From: Neobacillus sp. YX16
GTDB taxonomy: Bacteria; Bacillota; Bacilli; Bacillales; Cytobacillaceae
Length of the DNA stretch: 64,000 nucleotides
Direction of reading: 5' to 3'
Assembly (NCBI RefSeq): GCF_030123505.1
Contig: NZ_CP126115.1
Span: 1,006,001-1,070,000 of the forward strand
Shown: in pieces, positions 17,567 through 28,284 of the stretch
How the letters are laid out: the number at the start of each line of letters is the position of its first letter
Numbering within the stretch: the stretch's first letter is position 1
Program-made: the position numbers and the translations under genes
The notes under the pieces: model-generated
The model's database searches: none
Told to the model about the DNA's origin: nothing
Seen by the model: the letters and a program-made list of their open reading frames with translations, nothing else

Positions 17567-17922
17567 CAGGGAAGCTGACAACGCATGTCCTCGATATAAG
17601 CATAGGAAAGCCAGCTAGAGGTGTGTTAGTGGAGTTAGTACGTGTTGGTCCAAATAATGGGATAGAAACAATCCAATCTTTCTATACAAATGAAGATGGC
17701 AGATTAAATCATCCCCTATTGGAAGGGGAATATATGAAAAAAGGAATCTATGAACTTCATTTCCATGTTGGAGACTATTACCGAAATCGAGGAGCATCCA
17801 CTGAAAATCCCTCGTTCCTAGACTGTGTGCCCGTACGATTTGGTATTTCAGAACCGGCTTCCCACTATCATGTGCCGCTTTTGATTTCACCAGGAGGGTA
17901 TAGTACTTATCGAGGGAGTTAG
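17563..17922 (+). CDS. pucM: 5-hydroxyisourate hydrolase
   Basis: 119 aa transthyretin-like protein. It has the N-terminal LTTHVLDISIGKPARGV and ends in the diagnostic YRGS (YSTYRGS). It hydrolyses 5-hydroxyisourate to OHCU, between uricase and the decarboxylase. Four-base overlap (ATGA) with uricase implies translational coupling. Confidence 0.96.
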   Translation: MTGKLTTHVLDISIGKPARGVLVELVRVGPNNGIETIQSFYTNEDGRLNHPLLEGEYMKKGIYELHFHVGDYYRNRGASTENPSFLDCVPVRFGISEPASHYHVPLLISPGGYSTYRGS

Positions 17923-17930
17923 GAGGGAAA

Positions 17931-19304
17931 ATGAACACAGAACTTTGGGTGAAAAATGGATATGTTTTTACCAGTGAAGGCTTTCGGTTTGCTAGTATAA
18001 AAATTAAAAATGGCATAATAGAGGCTCTATATGATAGTGAAATGGAACCACAAAAAGAATACGAGAACAATTTTATAGATGCTTGTGGTTGTCTAGTGGT
18101 ACCAGGATTTATCGATTCGCATGTTCATTTTAACGATCCAGGCCGGACGGATTGGGAAGGAATCGAGACCGGCAGCCGTGCTGCAGCCATTGGGGGAACC
18201 ACAACTATTTTTGATATGCCCCTGAATTGTTCTCCATCCGTGACAAACGTGAAAAATCTACAAAATAAAAGAGACTATTTAACCTCTAAGTCTTTTATTG
18301 ACTATGCACTATGGGGTGGCATGACTGGTAATAATGTTCAAAATAAAGCAGAACTAGCTCAAATGTCTGAGGGGATTATCGCTTGGAAGGCATTTATGTC
18401 AGATAGCGGCATCGATGATTTTCCCTATGTCGCACCAAATCAATTAGAACAGGCTATGAAGATTGCTGCAGAACAAAATAAAATCCTTGCTCTTCATGCA
18501 GAGTGGCAAGAGGAGATTAATAGTTTTACCACTTTTAATAAAAATCAAAAGGGGATGAATGAGCGGAAGGCATTTCTCGCTAGCCGGCCAATATCAGCTG
18601 AAGAACAGGCAGTAAGCTCTGCAATAGAGTTAGCTGCAAAATATGATACGACAATCCATTTCGTTCATATTAGTTCGCCGAAAGTAGTTGAAATGATTCA
18701 ACAAGCAAAGAAAAGTGGAATTAACGTTACCGTTGAAACCTGTCCCCATTATTTAATTTTTGACGAAGAAGATTTCCTTAAGAAAGGTGCCATTCTAAAA
18801 TGTGCCCCGCCGCTTCGACCACGGGAAGAAGTAGAAGGATTATGGGAATGTATCACCAATGGCTGGATTGATACAATTGGCTCCGATCACTCGCCATGTC
18901 TTTATTCCATGAAAAACACTGATTCCATTTGGGAGGCATGGGGTGGGATTCAGGGGGTGCAATTTACCTGGCTTGCATTACTGGATGAGGCATTGAAAAG
19001 GAAAATCCCACTTAAAGATATACTCCCGTTGGGCACTGCTTATGTGGCTGATCGTTTTGGAATATCAAAGAATAAGGGAAGAATCCGCCCTGGATTGGAT
19101 GCAGATTTAGTCTTGATTTCTTTGGATGAAACAACGTTTGTCGACCAGCCTACGATTGCTTTTCGAAATCAATATTCTCCCTATGAAAATAAAACTTTTT
19201 TGTTAAAAATAAAGAAAACCATTTTAAGAGGAAAAGTAATTTATGACGAACAAACAGGGGGAACGGAAGAAAAGTATGGTCAGTATATACAGCCAAGGAA
19301 GTGA
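17931..19304 (+). CDS. pucH: allantoinase
   Basis: 457 aa cyclic amidohydrolase. Metal motifs FIDSHVHFNDPGR, the lysine region GIIAWKAFMSDSG, ILALHAEWQEE, IHFVHISSP, and TIGSDHSPC are in the allantoinase arrangement. It opens allantoin to allantoate. The start ATG follows RBS GGAGGGAAA 8 nt after pucM. A dihydropyrimidinase is a formal alternative, but the context settles it. Confidence 0.93.
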   Translation: MNTELWVKNGYVFTSEGFRFASIKIKNGIIEALYDSEMEPQKEYENNFIDACGCLVVPGFIDSHVHFNDPGRTDWEGIETGSRAAAIGGTTTIFDMPLNCSPSVTNVKNLQNKRDYLTSKSFIDYALWGGMTGNNVQNKAELAQMSEGIIAWKAFMSDSGIDDFPYVAPNQLEQAMKIAAEQNKILALHAEWQEEINSFTTFNKNQKGMNERKAFLASRPISAEEQAVSSAIELAAKYDTTIHFVHISSPKVVEMIQQAKKSGINVTVETCPHYLIFDEEDFLKKGAILKCAPPLRPREEVEGLWECITNGWIDTIGSDHSPCLYSMKNTDSIWEAWGGIQGVQFTWLALLDEALKRKIPLKDILPLGTAYVADRFGISKNKGRIRPGLDADLVLISLDETTFVDQPTIAFRNQYSPYENKTFLLKIKKTILRGKVIYDEQTGGTEEKYGQYIQPRK

Positions 19305-19308
19305 GTTT

Positions 19309-20529
19309 ATGGGTCAATACCCCATTAATCTAGAAGAGACAATTGAGTGGTTAGCTTCATTTGGGGGAGAGCCAGATGGAGGTGTAACTCGAACACTTTA
19401 TTCCCAGCCTTGGAAGGAAGCCCAGCAAGCCTTAAAGGGCTGGATGGAGGAAGTGGGGCTGCTAACATATTATGATTCTATTGGAAACTTATTCGGAAGA
19501 TTGCCTTCGCCTCATCCGAATGCCGAGACAATCCTAATTGGATCACATGTCGATACCGTTAAATCAGGTGGTAAATATGATGGGGCATATGGAATTATAG
19601 CTGGAATAATGGCTTTAGACTTTTTAAAAAAGAAGTATGGCCAGCCCGCCATTAACCTTGAGGTGGTTTCTTTTTGCGAAGAGGAGGGGAGCCGCTTTCC
19701 ATTGGCATTGTGGGGGTCAGGCATGATGACTGGTCTATATTCTTTTAAAGATATTGTGGATATTAAGGATTCAGAGGGAATTAGCTTTGAAACCGCCATG
19801 ATGGCTGCTGGATTTGGAAATTCTGAATACTGGGTCCGAAAGGATATTCAGACCTTTATTGAATTACATATCGAGCAAGGACCCACCCTTGAAAAAGTAG
19901 AAAAATCAATTGGCATAGTAAAAGCCATTGTCGGTCAAAAACGGTTTCGAATTACGGTGAATGGTGAATCTAACCATGTTGGTACAACCTCGATGAAATG
20001 GAGAAGAGACGCTCTTCATGGGGCGGTAAACATGATTCATGACTTATATGAAAGTGTGAAGGAATACGACGAAGATCTGGTAACAAGTGTTGGACAGCTA
20101 TTTGTAGAACCCAATGTACCCAATGTAATTCCTAATCAGGTTCAGTTTACAGTAGATGCGAGACATCCAAACGAAAGTGTTTTACGTTCCTTTTGTCAGC
20201 AATTTAGTCAGCAATTTCAAGAGCACGCCAAAAAAAGGAATCTGAATATCCATGTGGAAATGTGGCATGAAGTTCAGCCTGCCCAGATGGATAACAAGCT
20301 TAATGAAATCATTCAAAATATCTGTACTAGCAGCGCTATTTCCTTCTATAGAATGAATAGCGGTGCGGGTCATGATGCTCAGTTGTTTGCACGAGTTTGC
20401 CCAACGACAATCCTATTTGTACCCAGTCAGGGCGGCATTAGTCATTCACCTTTAGAGTATACGTCGACGAAAGACTTAGAAACTGGTCTTAGTGTACTTA
20501 CACAATTATTACATCAATTAGCCTACTAA
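19309..20529 (+). CDS. pucF: allantoate amidohydrolase
   Basis: 406 aa. Start ATG 19309 has RBS AAGGAAGTGAG (19295-19305) over the allantoinase stop; longer in-frame starts (19243, 19276) lie inside allantoinase. It is an M20 metallo-amidohydrolase of the AllC/hydantoinase type: IGSHVDTVKSGGKYDG, CEEEGSRFP, HIEQGPTLE, and NSGAGHDAQ near the C-terminus. It releases ammonia and CO2 from allantoate to give ureidoglycine or ureidoglycolate. N-carbamoyl amino acid hydrolases are close relatives. Confidence 0.9.
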   Translation: MGQYPINLEETIEWLASFGGEPDGGVTRTLYSQPWKEAQQALKGWMEEVGLLTYYDSIGNLFGRLPSPHPNAETILIGSHVDTVKSGGKYDGAYGIIAGIMALDFLKKKYGQPAINLEVVSFCEEEGSRFPLALWGSGMMTGLYSFKDIVDIKDSEGISFETAMMAAGFGNSEYWVRKDIQTFIELHIEQGPTLEKVEKSIGIVKAIVGQKRFRITVNGESNHVGTTSMKWRRDALHGAVNMIHDLYESVKEYDEDLVTSVGQLFVEPNVPNVIPNQVQFTVDARHPNESVLRSFCQQFSQQFQEHAKKRNLNIHVEMWHEVQPAQMDNKLNEIIQNICTSSAISFYRMNSGAGHDAQLFARVCPTTILFVPSQGGISHSPLEYTSTKDLETGLSVLTQLLHQLAY

Positions 20530-20547
20530 CAAAGAGGAGGTTTTTCT

Positions 20548-21795
20548 TTGAATCAGGATAAAGCAAAAATGGTGCAGTGGATACAGGAGCATGAGGAAGA
20601 TTTAATTTCTTTTTTAAAAAAATTAGTGCAAACACCATCGGATAATCCATCTGGTGATTGTTTACCAATTGCCAAAGTTTTAGCGAAGCAGCTTTCCGGA
20701 CTTGGGTTTGAAAATGTATCTCTTCTTGAAGTAGACGAAGAAAGTGTTAATGCAAATGGAATGATTAGTATGGCTAACGTCCTTGTCCCCACAGTCTTTG
20801 GTGAAGGGACAAATGTTGTTTTAAACGCGCACGGGGATGTAGTTCCTCCTGGATTAGGATGGAGTGTCGACCCCTATGGAGGAGAAATTATTGATGGAAA
20901 AATGTATGGGCGAGGAGTCGCGGTGTCAAAGTCTGATATTGCTGCTTATTCCTATGCAGTGCTTGCTTTAAATCAGGTCAAAGAAAAGCTTTCTGGAAGG
21001 GTGGACTTGGCATTTACGTTTGACGAAGAAACAGGAGGAGAAATAGGTCCCAAATGGCTCATTGACCAAGGTCATATCAAGCCTGATCAAGCGATCGTTG
21101 CAGGGTTCAGCTATTCGGCTGTTAATGCTCATAATGGCTGTCTGCATTTTGAAATCAAAACAACGGGAAAGTCAGCACACGCTGCCCTGCCGCATACAGG
21201 AATTGATGCAGTTGAAGCGACGTCTAAACTCATAAATGCTTTATATGATTACCGTAAAACACTGGCTGAAAAGAAATCATCCATTCCAGGAATTGATTTT
21301 CCAACCTTGAATGTGGGACTCATTTCAGGCGGAATTAATACCAACGTTGTACCAGATGAATGCACGATTAGGGTGGATCGTCGATTAATCCCTGAAGAGG
21401 ACTATATTGCCGCAGAGGCTGAGTTTAGGGAACTTGTTCAGCAAGCAGTATCAGATATCCCAGGCATCAAAATTGAAATCAGGAAAATCCTTCATGCAAA
21501 AAGCTTTGGACCAGTTTCGAAAGATACACCTGTGGTTCAAGCATTGGCTGCAAACTGGAAATTAATTTTAAAGGGAGATGGGGAGTTACCGGTCCACGGA
21601 GTACCTTTATATACAGATGCCCGCCACTTCTTTGCAGCGGGAATTCCTACGATTATGTTTGGAGTCGGACCAAAGGTGTTAGAAGAGGCAAATGGACACC
21701 GTGCCGATGAGAATATCCGTCTTTCTGATTTACAGGCTGCTACCAAAATCATTTCTTGTACCCTTTATGATTTATTAGCAGGAGGAAAGTCATGA
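20548..21795 (+). CDS. M20-family amidohydrolase/deacetylase (ArgE/DapE type), substrate unknown
   Basis: 415 aa from TTG 20548 with RBS AGAGGAGG. Metal-site motifs [42 protein letters not shown] and TDARHFF are present. Such enzymes cut amide bonds of N-acyl amino acids. It sits between allantoate amidohydrolase and ureA and overlaps ureA by four bases, so a later step of ureide breakdown (for example on ureidoglycolate or oxamate-type intermediates) is inferred. Acetylornithine deacetylase is the alternative. Confidence 0.75.
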   Translation: MNQDKAKMVQWIQEHEEDLISFLKKLVQTPSDNPSGDCLPIAKVLAKQLSGLGFENVSLLEVDEESVNANGMISMANVLVPTVFGEGTNVVLNAHGDVVPPGLGWSVDPYGGEIIDGKMYGRGVAVSKSDIAAYSYAVLALNQVKEKLSGRVDLAFTFDEETGGEIGPKWLIDQGHIKPDQAIVAGFSYSAVNAHNGCLHFEIKTTGKSAHAALPHTGIDAVEATSKLINALYDYRKTLAEKKSSIPGIDFPTLNVGLISGGINTNVVPDECTIRVDRRLIPEEDYIAAEAEFRELVQQAVSDIPGIKIEIRKILHAKSFGPVSKDTPVVQALAANWKLILKGDGELPVHGVPLYTDARHFFAAGIPTIMFGVGPKVLEEANGHRADENIRLSDLQAATKIISCTLYDLLAGGKS

Positions 21796-22094
21796 AATTA
21801 ACCCAGCGCGAGCAGGAAAAATTAATGATTGTTGTCGCGGCGGACTTGGCAAGGCGTAGAAAAGACCGCGGATTGAAATTAAATTACCCTGAAGCGATTG
21901 CCCTCATTACCTATGAAATTATGGAGGGTGCTAGAGATGGTAAAACCGTGACGCAGTTGATGAGTGAAGGGACAACGATTCTTTCCACCGAGGACGTGAT
22001 GGAGGGAATACCGGAAATGATTCGCGATATACAGGTGGAAGCCACATTCCCGGATGGCACAAAGCTCATAACCGTTCATGAACCAATTCGGTAA
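21792..22094 (+). CDS. ureA: urease subunit gamma
   Basis: 100 aa, the standard length. It starts [23 protein letters not shown] and ends in [14 protein letters not shown], both typical. It forms the (gamma-beta-alpha)3 urease with UreB and UreC, which splits urea to ammonia and CO2. Start codon overlaps the M20 gene (ATGA), so the urease genes are fused to the purine operon. Confidence 0.97.
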   Translation: MKLTQREQEKLMIVVAADLARRRKDRGLKLNYPEAIALITYEIMEGARDGKTVTQLMSEGTTILSTEDVMEGIPEMIRDIQVEATFPDGTKLITVHEPIR

Positions 22095-22127
22095 AATGCC
22101 AGTTTAATAGTAAAGGCGGAGAATTGT

Positions 22128-22457
22128 ATGATTCCTGGAGAATATGTATTAAGACAAGAGCCGATTGTCTGTAATCAGGGGAGACCAGCTTCTAAGGTAC
22201 TGGTACTAAATAAAGGGGACCGTCCTGTACAAGTAGGTTCCCATTTTCATTTTTTTGAAGTGAATGGATCTCTCCAATTTGAACGGTCGGAAGCATATGG
22301 AAAACACTTAAATATTCCGGCAGGGACTGCTGTCCGCTTTGAACCTGGTGATGCAAAAGAGGTAGAGCTGGTTCCATTTGCGGGTAAGCGTGAAGTTTAT
22401 GGTCTAAATAATAAAACCGATGGTCCATTGGAACCGAAAAAGGGGGACCCAACATGA
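22128..22457 (+). CDS. ureB: urease subunit beta
   Basis: 109 aa. Family motifs [32 protein letters not shown] and [22 protein letters not shown] are clear. Structural subunit of urease. It starts 33 nt after ureA and overlaps ureC by four bases. Confidence 0.97.
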   Translation: MIPGEYVLRQEPIVCNQGRPASKVLVLNKGDRPVQVGSHFHFFEVNGSLQFERSEAYGKHLNIPAGTAVRFEPGDAKEVELVPFAGKREVYGLNNKTDGPLEPKKGDPT

Positions 22458-24166
22458 GTTTCAAAATGTCTAGAAAACAATATGCAGACATGTTTGGTCC
22501 TACTAAGGGGGATGCCATACGACTAGCTGACACCGATTTATTTATAGAAATTGAAAAGGACTATACCATTTATGGGGATGAAGTGAAATTTGGCGGCGGC
22601 AAAGTTATTCGTGACGGGATGGGACAGCATCCGCTTGCTACACGTGCTGATGGGGCACTCGATGCTGTCATTACCAATGCAATTATTGTTGATTACACAG
22701 GAATTTATAAGGCAGACATCGGGATTAGAGATGGCAGAATTTCAGGAATTGGAAAAAGCGGTAATCCACTACTTATGGATGGAGTGGATATGGTCATTGG
22801 GGCTTCAACAGAGGTCATTGCAGGCGAAGGAATGATTGTCACTGCCGGAGGTATTGATGCCCATATCCATTTCATTAGTCCTCAGCAAATTGAAACAGCA
22901 CTATCCTCTGGGATTACGACTATGATTGGAGGAGGCACTGGTCCTGCTACTGGTACCAATGCGACGACTTGTACTCCCGGTGTGTGGAATATTCACCGGA
23001 TGCTGGAAGCAGCAGAAGAATTTCCGATGAATCTTGGTTTTTTAGGAAAAGGTAATTCCTCATCTGAAGCACCGTTAATCGAGCAGGTGAATGCAGGTGT
23101 CATTGGGCTTAAGCTCCATGAAGACTGGGGGACGACCGCCTCAGCTATTGATCACTGCTTACAGGTGGCTGATCAATTCGATGTCCAAGTTGCCATCCAT
23201 ACCGATACCTTAAATGAAGGCGGGTTTGTCGAAGATACGCTGGCTGCCATTCATGGCAGGGTCATACATACTTACCATACTGAAGGGGCTGGGGGAGGGC
23301 ATGCCCCTGATATTATTAAAGTTGCCAGCTACCCTTATATTCTTCCTTCCTCAACCAATCCGACACGTCCTTATACTAAAAATACATTAGATGAGCATTT
23401 GGATATGCTCATGGTTTGTCATCACTTAGACCCTGATGTTCCAGAGGATATCGCTTTTGCTGACTCGCGTATCCGTAAAGAAACCATCGCGGCAGAGGAT
23501 ATTCTCCATGACATGGGCGTATTCAGTATGATTAGTTCAGATTCGCAGGCAATGGGTCGTGTCGGTGAAGTGATTACAAGGACTTGGCAGACAGCAGATA
23601 AAATGAGAAAGCAAAGAGGGAAATTGCCAGAGGATACAGGTATTGGAGATAACTTCCGTGTGAAGCGATACGTCGCTAAGTATACCATTAACCCAGCAAT
23701 TACCCATGGGATTGCCGATGAAGTTGGTTCCATTGAAATTGGGAAACTGGCTGATTTGGTGATTTGGGATCCAGCTTTTTTGGGAGTTAAGCCTGAGATT
23801 GTTATCAAAGGTGGCATGATTGCCCACAGTTTGATGGGAGACCCAAACGCTTCCATCCCTACTCCTCAGCCTGTTTTGTATCGTCCGATGTTTGCATCCT
23901 TTGGAAAGGCAAAATACTCTACATGTATTACCTTTTTGTCAAAAGTGGCAATTGAACTTGGTGTTCATGAAAAATTGGGGTTGAAAAAACAAATTAAGCC
24001 GGCACATGGAACCCGTCAACTTTCAAAAAAGGATATGAAGCTCAATGCTGAAATGCCAAAAATTGAAGTAGACCCGCAAACATATGAAGTCATCGTGGAT
24101 GGAGAACTTGTAACCTGTGAACCTGCAGAAGTACTGCCAATGGCACAGCGTTATTTCTTATTTTAG
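22454..24166 (+). CDS. ureC: urease subunit alpha, catalytic
   Basis: 570 aa, full length. Nickel ligands are in [12 protein letters not shown]; the lysine that becomes carbamylated is in [28 protein letters not shown] follows, and [22 protein letters not shown] carries the active-site flap. Nothing essential is missing. It starts with a four-base overlap with ureB. Confidence 0.98.
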   Translation: MSFKMSRKQYADMFGPTKGDAIRLADTDLFIEIEKDYTIYGDEVKFGGGKVIRDGMGQHPLATRADGALDAVITNAIIVDYTGIYKADIGIRDGRISGIGKSGNPLLMDGVDMVIGASTEVIAGEGMIVTAGGIDAHIHFISPQQIETALSSGITTMIGGGTGPATGTNATTCTPGVWNIHRMLEAAEEFPMNLGFLGKGNSSSEAPLIEQVNAGVIGLKLHEDWGTTASAIDHCLQVADQFDVQVAIHTDTLNEGGFVEDTLAAIHGRVIHTYHTEGAGGGHAPDIIKVASYPYILPSSTNPTRPYTKNTLDEHLDMLMVCHHLDPDVPEDIAFADSRIRKETIAAEDILHDMGVFSMISSDSQAMGRVGEVITRTWQTADKMRKQRGKLPEDTGIGDNFRVKRYVAKYTINPAITHGIADEVGSIEIGKLADLVIWDPAFLGVKPEIVIKGGMIAHSLMGDPNASIPTPQPVLYRPMFASFGKAKYSTCITFLSKVAIELGVHEKLGLKKQIKPAHGTRQLSKKDMKLNAEMPKIEVDPQTYEVIVDGELVTCEPAEVLPMAQRYFLF

Positions 24167-24179
24167 GAGGAGCAAAGGT

Positions 24180-24626
24180 ATGATTATTACTAAGATCGTT
24201 GGAAACGTGGACGATATCTCGTCTGCCGGCAGGCATATAGAAAGAGTTTATTTATCAAGCGATGACTTAGTAAAACGAATACAGCGCGTGACAACAGACC
24301 ATGGAAAAGAAGTGGGAATCCGCTTAATGGAGCAGAAGGATTTGATGGATGGAGATATTTTATTTATGGACGAAAGAAATATGATTGTCGTTAGTGTAAC
24401 AAGTGATGACCTTCTCGTGCTTCGTCCTGCAAATATAAAGCAAATGGGTGAAATCGCTCATCAGCTGGGCAATCGCCATCTGCCTGCACAGTTTGAAGAA
24501 GAGGAAATGCTCGTTCAATATGATTATCTCGTTGAGGAGCTGCTCGTCCAATTAGAGATTCCTTTTACAAGGGAAGAAAGAAAAGTAAAAAGGGCATTTC
24601 GACATATCGGTCACAGTCATGGATAG
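24180..24626 (+). CDS. ureE: urease accessory protein UreE
   Basis: 148 aa from ATG 24180 (RBS AGGAGGAGC); an upstream frame opening at 24117 lies in ureC and is discarded. UreE is the nickel metallochaperone for urease. The C-terminus is a short histidine tail (FRHIGHSHG), far shorter than the His-rich tails of some species. It overlaps ureF by eight bases. Confidence 0.93.
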   Translation: MIITKIVGNVDDISSAGRHIERVYLSSDDLVKRIQRVTTDHGKEVGIRLMEQKDLMDGDILFMDERNMIVVSVTSDDLLVLRPANIKQMGEIAHQLGNRHLPAQFEEEEMLVQYDYLVEELLVQLEIPFTREERKVKRAFRHIGHSHG

Positions 24627-25305
24627 TCAGCTTTTAAGCTTACTGCAATTAGGAGATTCAAATTTTCCATCAGGAGCTTTTTCTCATTCTTTTGGATTAG
24701 AAACCTATATTCAGGACGAAAGAGTCCATAATAAAGAAACATTTTTTGAATGGATTCGGATTTATTTGGTTAAACAACTAGCTTATTCCGATGGGTTAGC
24801 CTGTCGCTTAACCCTTGAGGCACTAATGAATCAAGATGTTGCTGAGATTTGGAGCCTCGATCGAAAATTGTTTGTGCAGAATATGCCGGAAGAATCCAGA
24901 CAGGCGAATCGTCGGATTGGTGAAAGACTAGTGGTAATGGGAATGGATCTCTATTCCATTCCTTTATTAGAAGAATATTTGAAAAAAATACGTGCAAATG
25001 AAGCTTTTGGACATCCTGCAATAGCCCTTATGATCATTTGCCATTTTTTAAAGATTGATAGAAACCAAGCCATTTTAATCTTCTTACATTCTACGATAGC
25101 CACACTTGTTCAAAATGGCGTTCGAGGAATCCCGCTTGGTCAGACAGCCGGTCAACGGATTCTACTTGAAATACATCCAGTTTTGTTGAAAACAGTTAAG
25201 TGGATTGAAGCCATAGATATAGACGATTTTGGAGCAGTTGCGCCAGGGATTGAAATTGCGCAAATGCGCCATGAAAAGCTGCATGTCCGATTGTTCATGT
25301 CGTAA
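24619..25305 (+). CDS. ureF: urease accessory protein UreF
   Basis: 228 aa. Starts [28 protein letters not shown], the family signature, and contains [15 protein letters not shown]. All-helical scaffold that with UreD and UreG loads nickel into apo-urease. Confidence 0.95.
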   Translation: MDSQLLSLLQLGDSNFPSGAFSHSFGLETYIQDERVHNKETFFEWIRIYLVKQLAYSDGLACRLTLEALMNQDVAEIWSLDRKLFVQNMPEESRQANRRIGERLVVMGMDLYSIPLLEEYLKKIRANEAFGHPAIALMIICHFLKIDRNQAILIFLHSTIATLVQNGVRGIPLGQTAGQRILLEIHPVLLKTVKWIEAIDIDDFGAVAPGIEIAQMRHEKLHVRLFMS

Positions 25306-25330
25306 AACTTAAACGAAAGAAGGCGAGAGG

Positions 25331-25942
25331 ATGGAACCGGTACGGATTGGAATTGGCGGACCAGTAGGAGCAGGAAAAACAATGCTGGTCGAGCGATTAA
25401 CGAGATACTTAAATGATGAATTTAAGATGGCTGTTGTAACGAATGACATTTATACAAAAGAAGATGCGCAGTTTCTGATGAAAAACAGCGTTCTGCCTGC
25501 TGATAGAATAATTGGAGTTGAGACTGGCGGATGCCCGCATACTGCTATTCGAGAAGACGCGTCAATGAATTTTGCTGCCATGGAGGAATTAAAGGCAACT
25601 CATCCGGACCTTTCGATTATCTTTGTTGAAAGCGGTGGCGATAACCTGGCTGCCACCTTTAGTCCGGAGCTTGTTGATTTTTCTATTTACATCATTGATG
25701 TTGCCCAAGGGGAAAAAATCCCTCGCAAAGGCGGACAAGGAATGATTAAATCAGATTTGTTAATTATCAACAAGATAGATTTAGCTCCGTATGTCGGAGC
25801 CAGTTTGGAAGTGATGGAAGAAGATACGAAGGCCGCGAGAGGGAAGAAGCCATATATCTTTACTAATTTGAAAACAGACATAGGACTAGATCTCGTCGTA
25901 GATTGGCTAAAAAAAAATGCGTTATTGGTAGGATTGGGATAA
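25331..25942 (+). CDS. ureG: urease accessory GTPase UreG
   Basis: 203 aa. P-loop GGPVGAGKT at the N-terminus, metal-binding CPH in [32 protein letters not shown] and the G4 motif [14 protein letters not shown] hydrolysis drives nickel delivery. Start ATG follows RBS AAGGCGAGAGG 25 nt after ureF. Confidence 0.97.
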   Translation: MEPVRIGIGGPVGAGKTMLVERLTRYLNDEFKMAVVTNDIYTKEDAQFLMKNSVLPADRIIGVETGGCPHTAIREDASMNFAAMEELKATHPDLSIIFVESGGDNLAATFSPELVDFSIYIIDVAQGEKIPRKGGQGMIKSDLLIINKIDLAPYVGASLEVMEEDTKAARGKKPYIFTNLKTDIGLDLVVDWLKKNALLVGLG

Positions 25943-26758
25943 GTGATTACCACAGGATATTTAAGACTAGCCGCAGTGCGGAAAAAGGAGAAAACCATTT
26001 TTAAAGAAACCTATTCAGAGGGAGCTTTTAAAATAACTAGGCCAGTATATCTGACTTCGGGCGGAGAGGCGTATGGGTACGTGATGAATCCTGGCGGAGG
26101 CTATGTTGACGGGGATTCTTATAAGATGTCTATTGTTTTAGAAGAGGAGGCGGAAGTTTTGTTAACAACTCAATCCTCCACGAAGATTTATAAAACAAAG
26201 ACAAAGCCAGCTATTCAAGAGATGGACATTCATTTGAAAAAGGGAAGTCTCTTAGAATATCTGCCAGATCCGGTTATTGCTTATCAGCATGCATGCTTTA
26301 AGCAGAATATGATTGTTCATATGGACAATGGTGCTTCTCTGGTTTGCTGCGATATTTTTACACCGGGCTGGGCCCCGGATGGCACTCTATTTCGCTATGA
26401 CTTACTCCAATCGAAGATGGAAGTCTATTTGGAACAGCAGCTTGTTTTATTTGATCATATCAAACTAGAACCAGATGAGGATATGACAGGAATAGGCTAC
26501 ATGGAGGGATATACCCATTTCGGCACGATGATTATCATTGATGAGCGGGTGAATAAAGCATTATTAGAAGAAATCCATGACCTTTTAGAGCCTCTTACCG
26601 AAATCAGAATCGGTGTCTCCATGCTTGCGGTTCCGGGATTTGCACTGAGAGTACTCGCATACTCAACACAAGCTATAGAGTATATTCAAAGTGTTACCCA
26701 CGAACTCATCAGGAAAAGAATCTTGGGGAAAGAACCTGTCTTTTTACGAAAGTATTAA
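25943..26758 (+). CDS. ureD: urease accessory protein UreD (UreH)
   Basis: 271 aa from GTG 25943, directly after the ureG stop. UreD motifs: NPGGGYVDGDSYKM, LTTQSSTKIYKT, LEYLPDPVIAYQHACF and DIFTPGWAPDG. It forms the UreDFG complex on apo-urease. It is the last gene of the operon; placing ureD last is the usual Bacillus order. No nickel transporter follows. Confidence 0.93.
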   Translation: MITTGYLRLAAVRKKEKTIFKETYSEGAFKITRPVYLTSGGEAYGYVMNPGGGYVDGDSYKMSIVLEEEAEVLLTTQSSTKIYKTKTKPAIQEMDIHLKKGSLLEYLPDPVIAYQHACFKQNMIVHMDNGASLVCCDIFTPGWAPDGTLFRYDLLQSKMEVYLEQQLVLFDHIKLEPDEDMTGIGYMEGYTHFGTMIIIDERVNKALLEEIHDLLEPLTEIRIGVSMLAVPGFALRVLAYSTQAIEYIQSVTHELIRKRILGKEPVFLRKY

Positions 26759-26820
26759 GGTGGAAAAAACGGTTGGCACGTAAAATAGGAATACAACACG
26801 TAAAATCTTAGGAAGTTCAA

Positions 26821-26845
26821 AGAGCCAACGTATGCTGTTGGCTCT
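26821..26845 (-). terminator. azoR terminator
   Basis: A 9-bp stem AGAGCCAAC/GTTGGCTCT with a 7-nt loop lies just past the azoR stop and runs into a weak T-rich stretch on the minus strand. It may also help end the urease transcript. Confidence 0.6.
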
Positions 26846-26851
26846 CAGGCA

Positions 26852-27487
26852 TTAAAACGTATGTGCTAAATCTTTAGCCCGCGCGATGGCGTTTTCTTTG
26901 ATTTCCTGAGCTTTGTCAGGCATTGCATTATGCCCTTCAACAAATAATCCTTCGAAAGAAGGGACTCCATAGAATTGCATCATAATATCCAGGTAGCGGT
27001 GACCCATCTCCATTGCTGCAGCAGGTCCTTCGGAATAGATACCACCGCGGGCTTGAATATGAAGAGCTTTCTTATCTGTTAAAAGGCCAATCGGACCTTT
27101 TTCGGTGTATTTGAAGGTTTTGCCTGCTACTGATACTGCATCAAGATAGGCTTTCATCACAGGTGGAAAGGAAAAATTCCATAATGGAGTGACGAATATA
27201 TATTTATCAGCAGAAATAAATTGCTCACTAAGCTCCGAAAGCCGGCCGACTTTTGCTTTTTCTTCTGCGGAGAGCTCATTAAAGTCTGTTCCTGACCGAA
27301 GCTTCCCCCAGCCGCTAAAGACATCAACGTCAATATGTGGAATATCCTCTTTGTAAAGGTCCAAATTAATAATTTCATGATTTGGATTCACTTCTTTGTA
27401 TGAGTCAATAAATGATTTACCTACTGCCATACTATAAGACTGAGTATCATCATGAGGATGAGCTGTTATGTACAATACTTTTGTCAT
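26852..27487 (-). CDS. azoR: FMN-dependent NADH-azoreductase
   Basis: 211 aa from ATG 27487 (RBS AAAGGAT); a longer frame to 27535 lacks an RBS. Flavodoxin-like quinone reductase of the AzoR/AcpD family: [38 protein letters not shown] and [24 protein letters not shown]. It reduces azo dyes and quinones with NADH. Length equals the Bacillus AzoR proteins. Confidence 0.93.
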   Translation of the reverse strand: MTKVLYITAHPHDDTQSYSMAVGKSFIDSYKEVNPNHEIINLDLYKEDIPHIDVDVFSGWGKLRSGTDFNELSAEEKAKVGRLSELSEQFISADKYIFVTPLWNFSFPPVMKAYLDAVSVAGKTFKYTEKGPIGLLTDKKALHIQARGGIYSEGPAAAMEMGHRYLDIMMQFYGVPSFEGLFVEGHNAMPDKAQEIKENAIARAKDLAHTF

Positions 27488-27575
27488 TTTTGTATCGATC
27501 CTTTCTGTATCTAGCTTGCATTCTAGTTTGTGCATTGAATGTAAGTTTATGCAGATACAAAATCAGATAAAAACC

Positions 27576-27618
27576 AAAAATAAAAGGAATTTGCGTTTGG
27601 CAAATTCCTTTTATTTTT
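27576..27618. terminator. bidirectional terminator
   Basis: A 19-bp stem (27576-27594 with 27600-27618), A-rich on one side and T-rich on the other, with a 5-nt loop. It overlaps the stop codon of the 49-aa gene and ends its transcript. Confidence 0.85.
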
Positions 27619-27766
27619 AGTTATTATTTTCGCTGAAGTAAGGGTTTCCACTAATGCTTGAACGCATTTCGTCCGTTAATGTGAATTGCTCATTTGCTGT
27701 TGAATTACTTGTGGAAGTTTCATTGTTTTGAATACTTCCATCATAATGAATTGGTTTATTTGTCAT
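27617..27766 (-). CDS. small hydrophilic protein, 49 aa, unknown
   Basis: ATG 27766 has a strong RBS (GGAGGTGG) and the 49-codon frame ends in the strong terminator. It begins MTNKPIHYDGSIQNNETSTS and ends GNPYFSENNN: polar, rich in Asn, Ser and Thr, with no membrane segment or cysteine. I do not recognise it. RBS, frame and terminator together make it a credible gene, possibly sporulation-related by composition, but that is a guess. Confidence 0.7.
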   Translation of the reverse strand: MTNKPIHYDGSIQNNETSTSNSTANEQFTLTDEMRSSISGNPYFSENNN

Positions 27767-27973
27767 AGGTAAATCCACCTCCATTAATATAGTGTATACA
27801 TAATTCTACTATTTATTTATCGCGATTAATAGGTAATTTATAATATTCTAAATGTTATTATACTGGTAATAATTTACTATATAAGTGCTAGTATTTGGTA
27901 TAACACCTTTCCTTATTTAACCTTTCTCTGATATTTATGATAAAATTTTTTAAAAAGGCTATGTTAAATTGGG

Positions 27974-28226
27974 CTGTTGATTTGTGCTCCACTAAGGAAT
28001 GCTTCTTCGAATAATCACCGCAGGGACAGGCCGTCTCTGCCTGTCCCGAGGCGCTTCGCTTTCCGCAGGCGGTTCGGGAAGCCTCCTCGGGCGCTAAGAG
28101 ATAAGTGGGGTCTCCCCTGTCCCGTCCTCCTGCAGGACATTGATTTACTTCCTCGAATCTGCCCACGCACGAAGAAAATGCGATAGCATTTTCGAGGAGT
28201 CTCGCGCCTTCCGCACAAATCAACAG
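27974..28226. repeat. 253-bp GC-rich element with 14-bp terminal inverted repeats
   Basis: Perfect ends CTGTTGATTTGTGC (27974-27987) and GCACAAATCAACAG (28213-28226). The interior is much richer in GC than its flanks and holds self-complementary segments (for example GGGACAGGC with GCCTGTCCC). No gene: the open frames inside are by-products of the composition. It resembles the non-coding dispersed repeats common between genes in Bacillaceae. The rest of the gap 27767-28284 shows nothing. Confidence 0.75.
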
Positions 28227-28284
28227 AGTTCTAAAATCAACAGTTACCTTTAACAAAGCCTTTAAAAAAGGAGTCGGGCTCATC

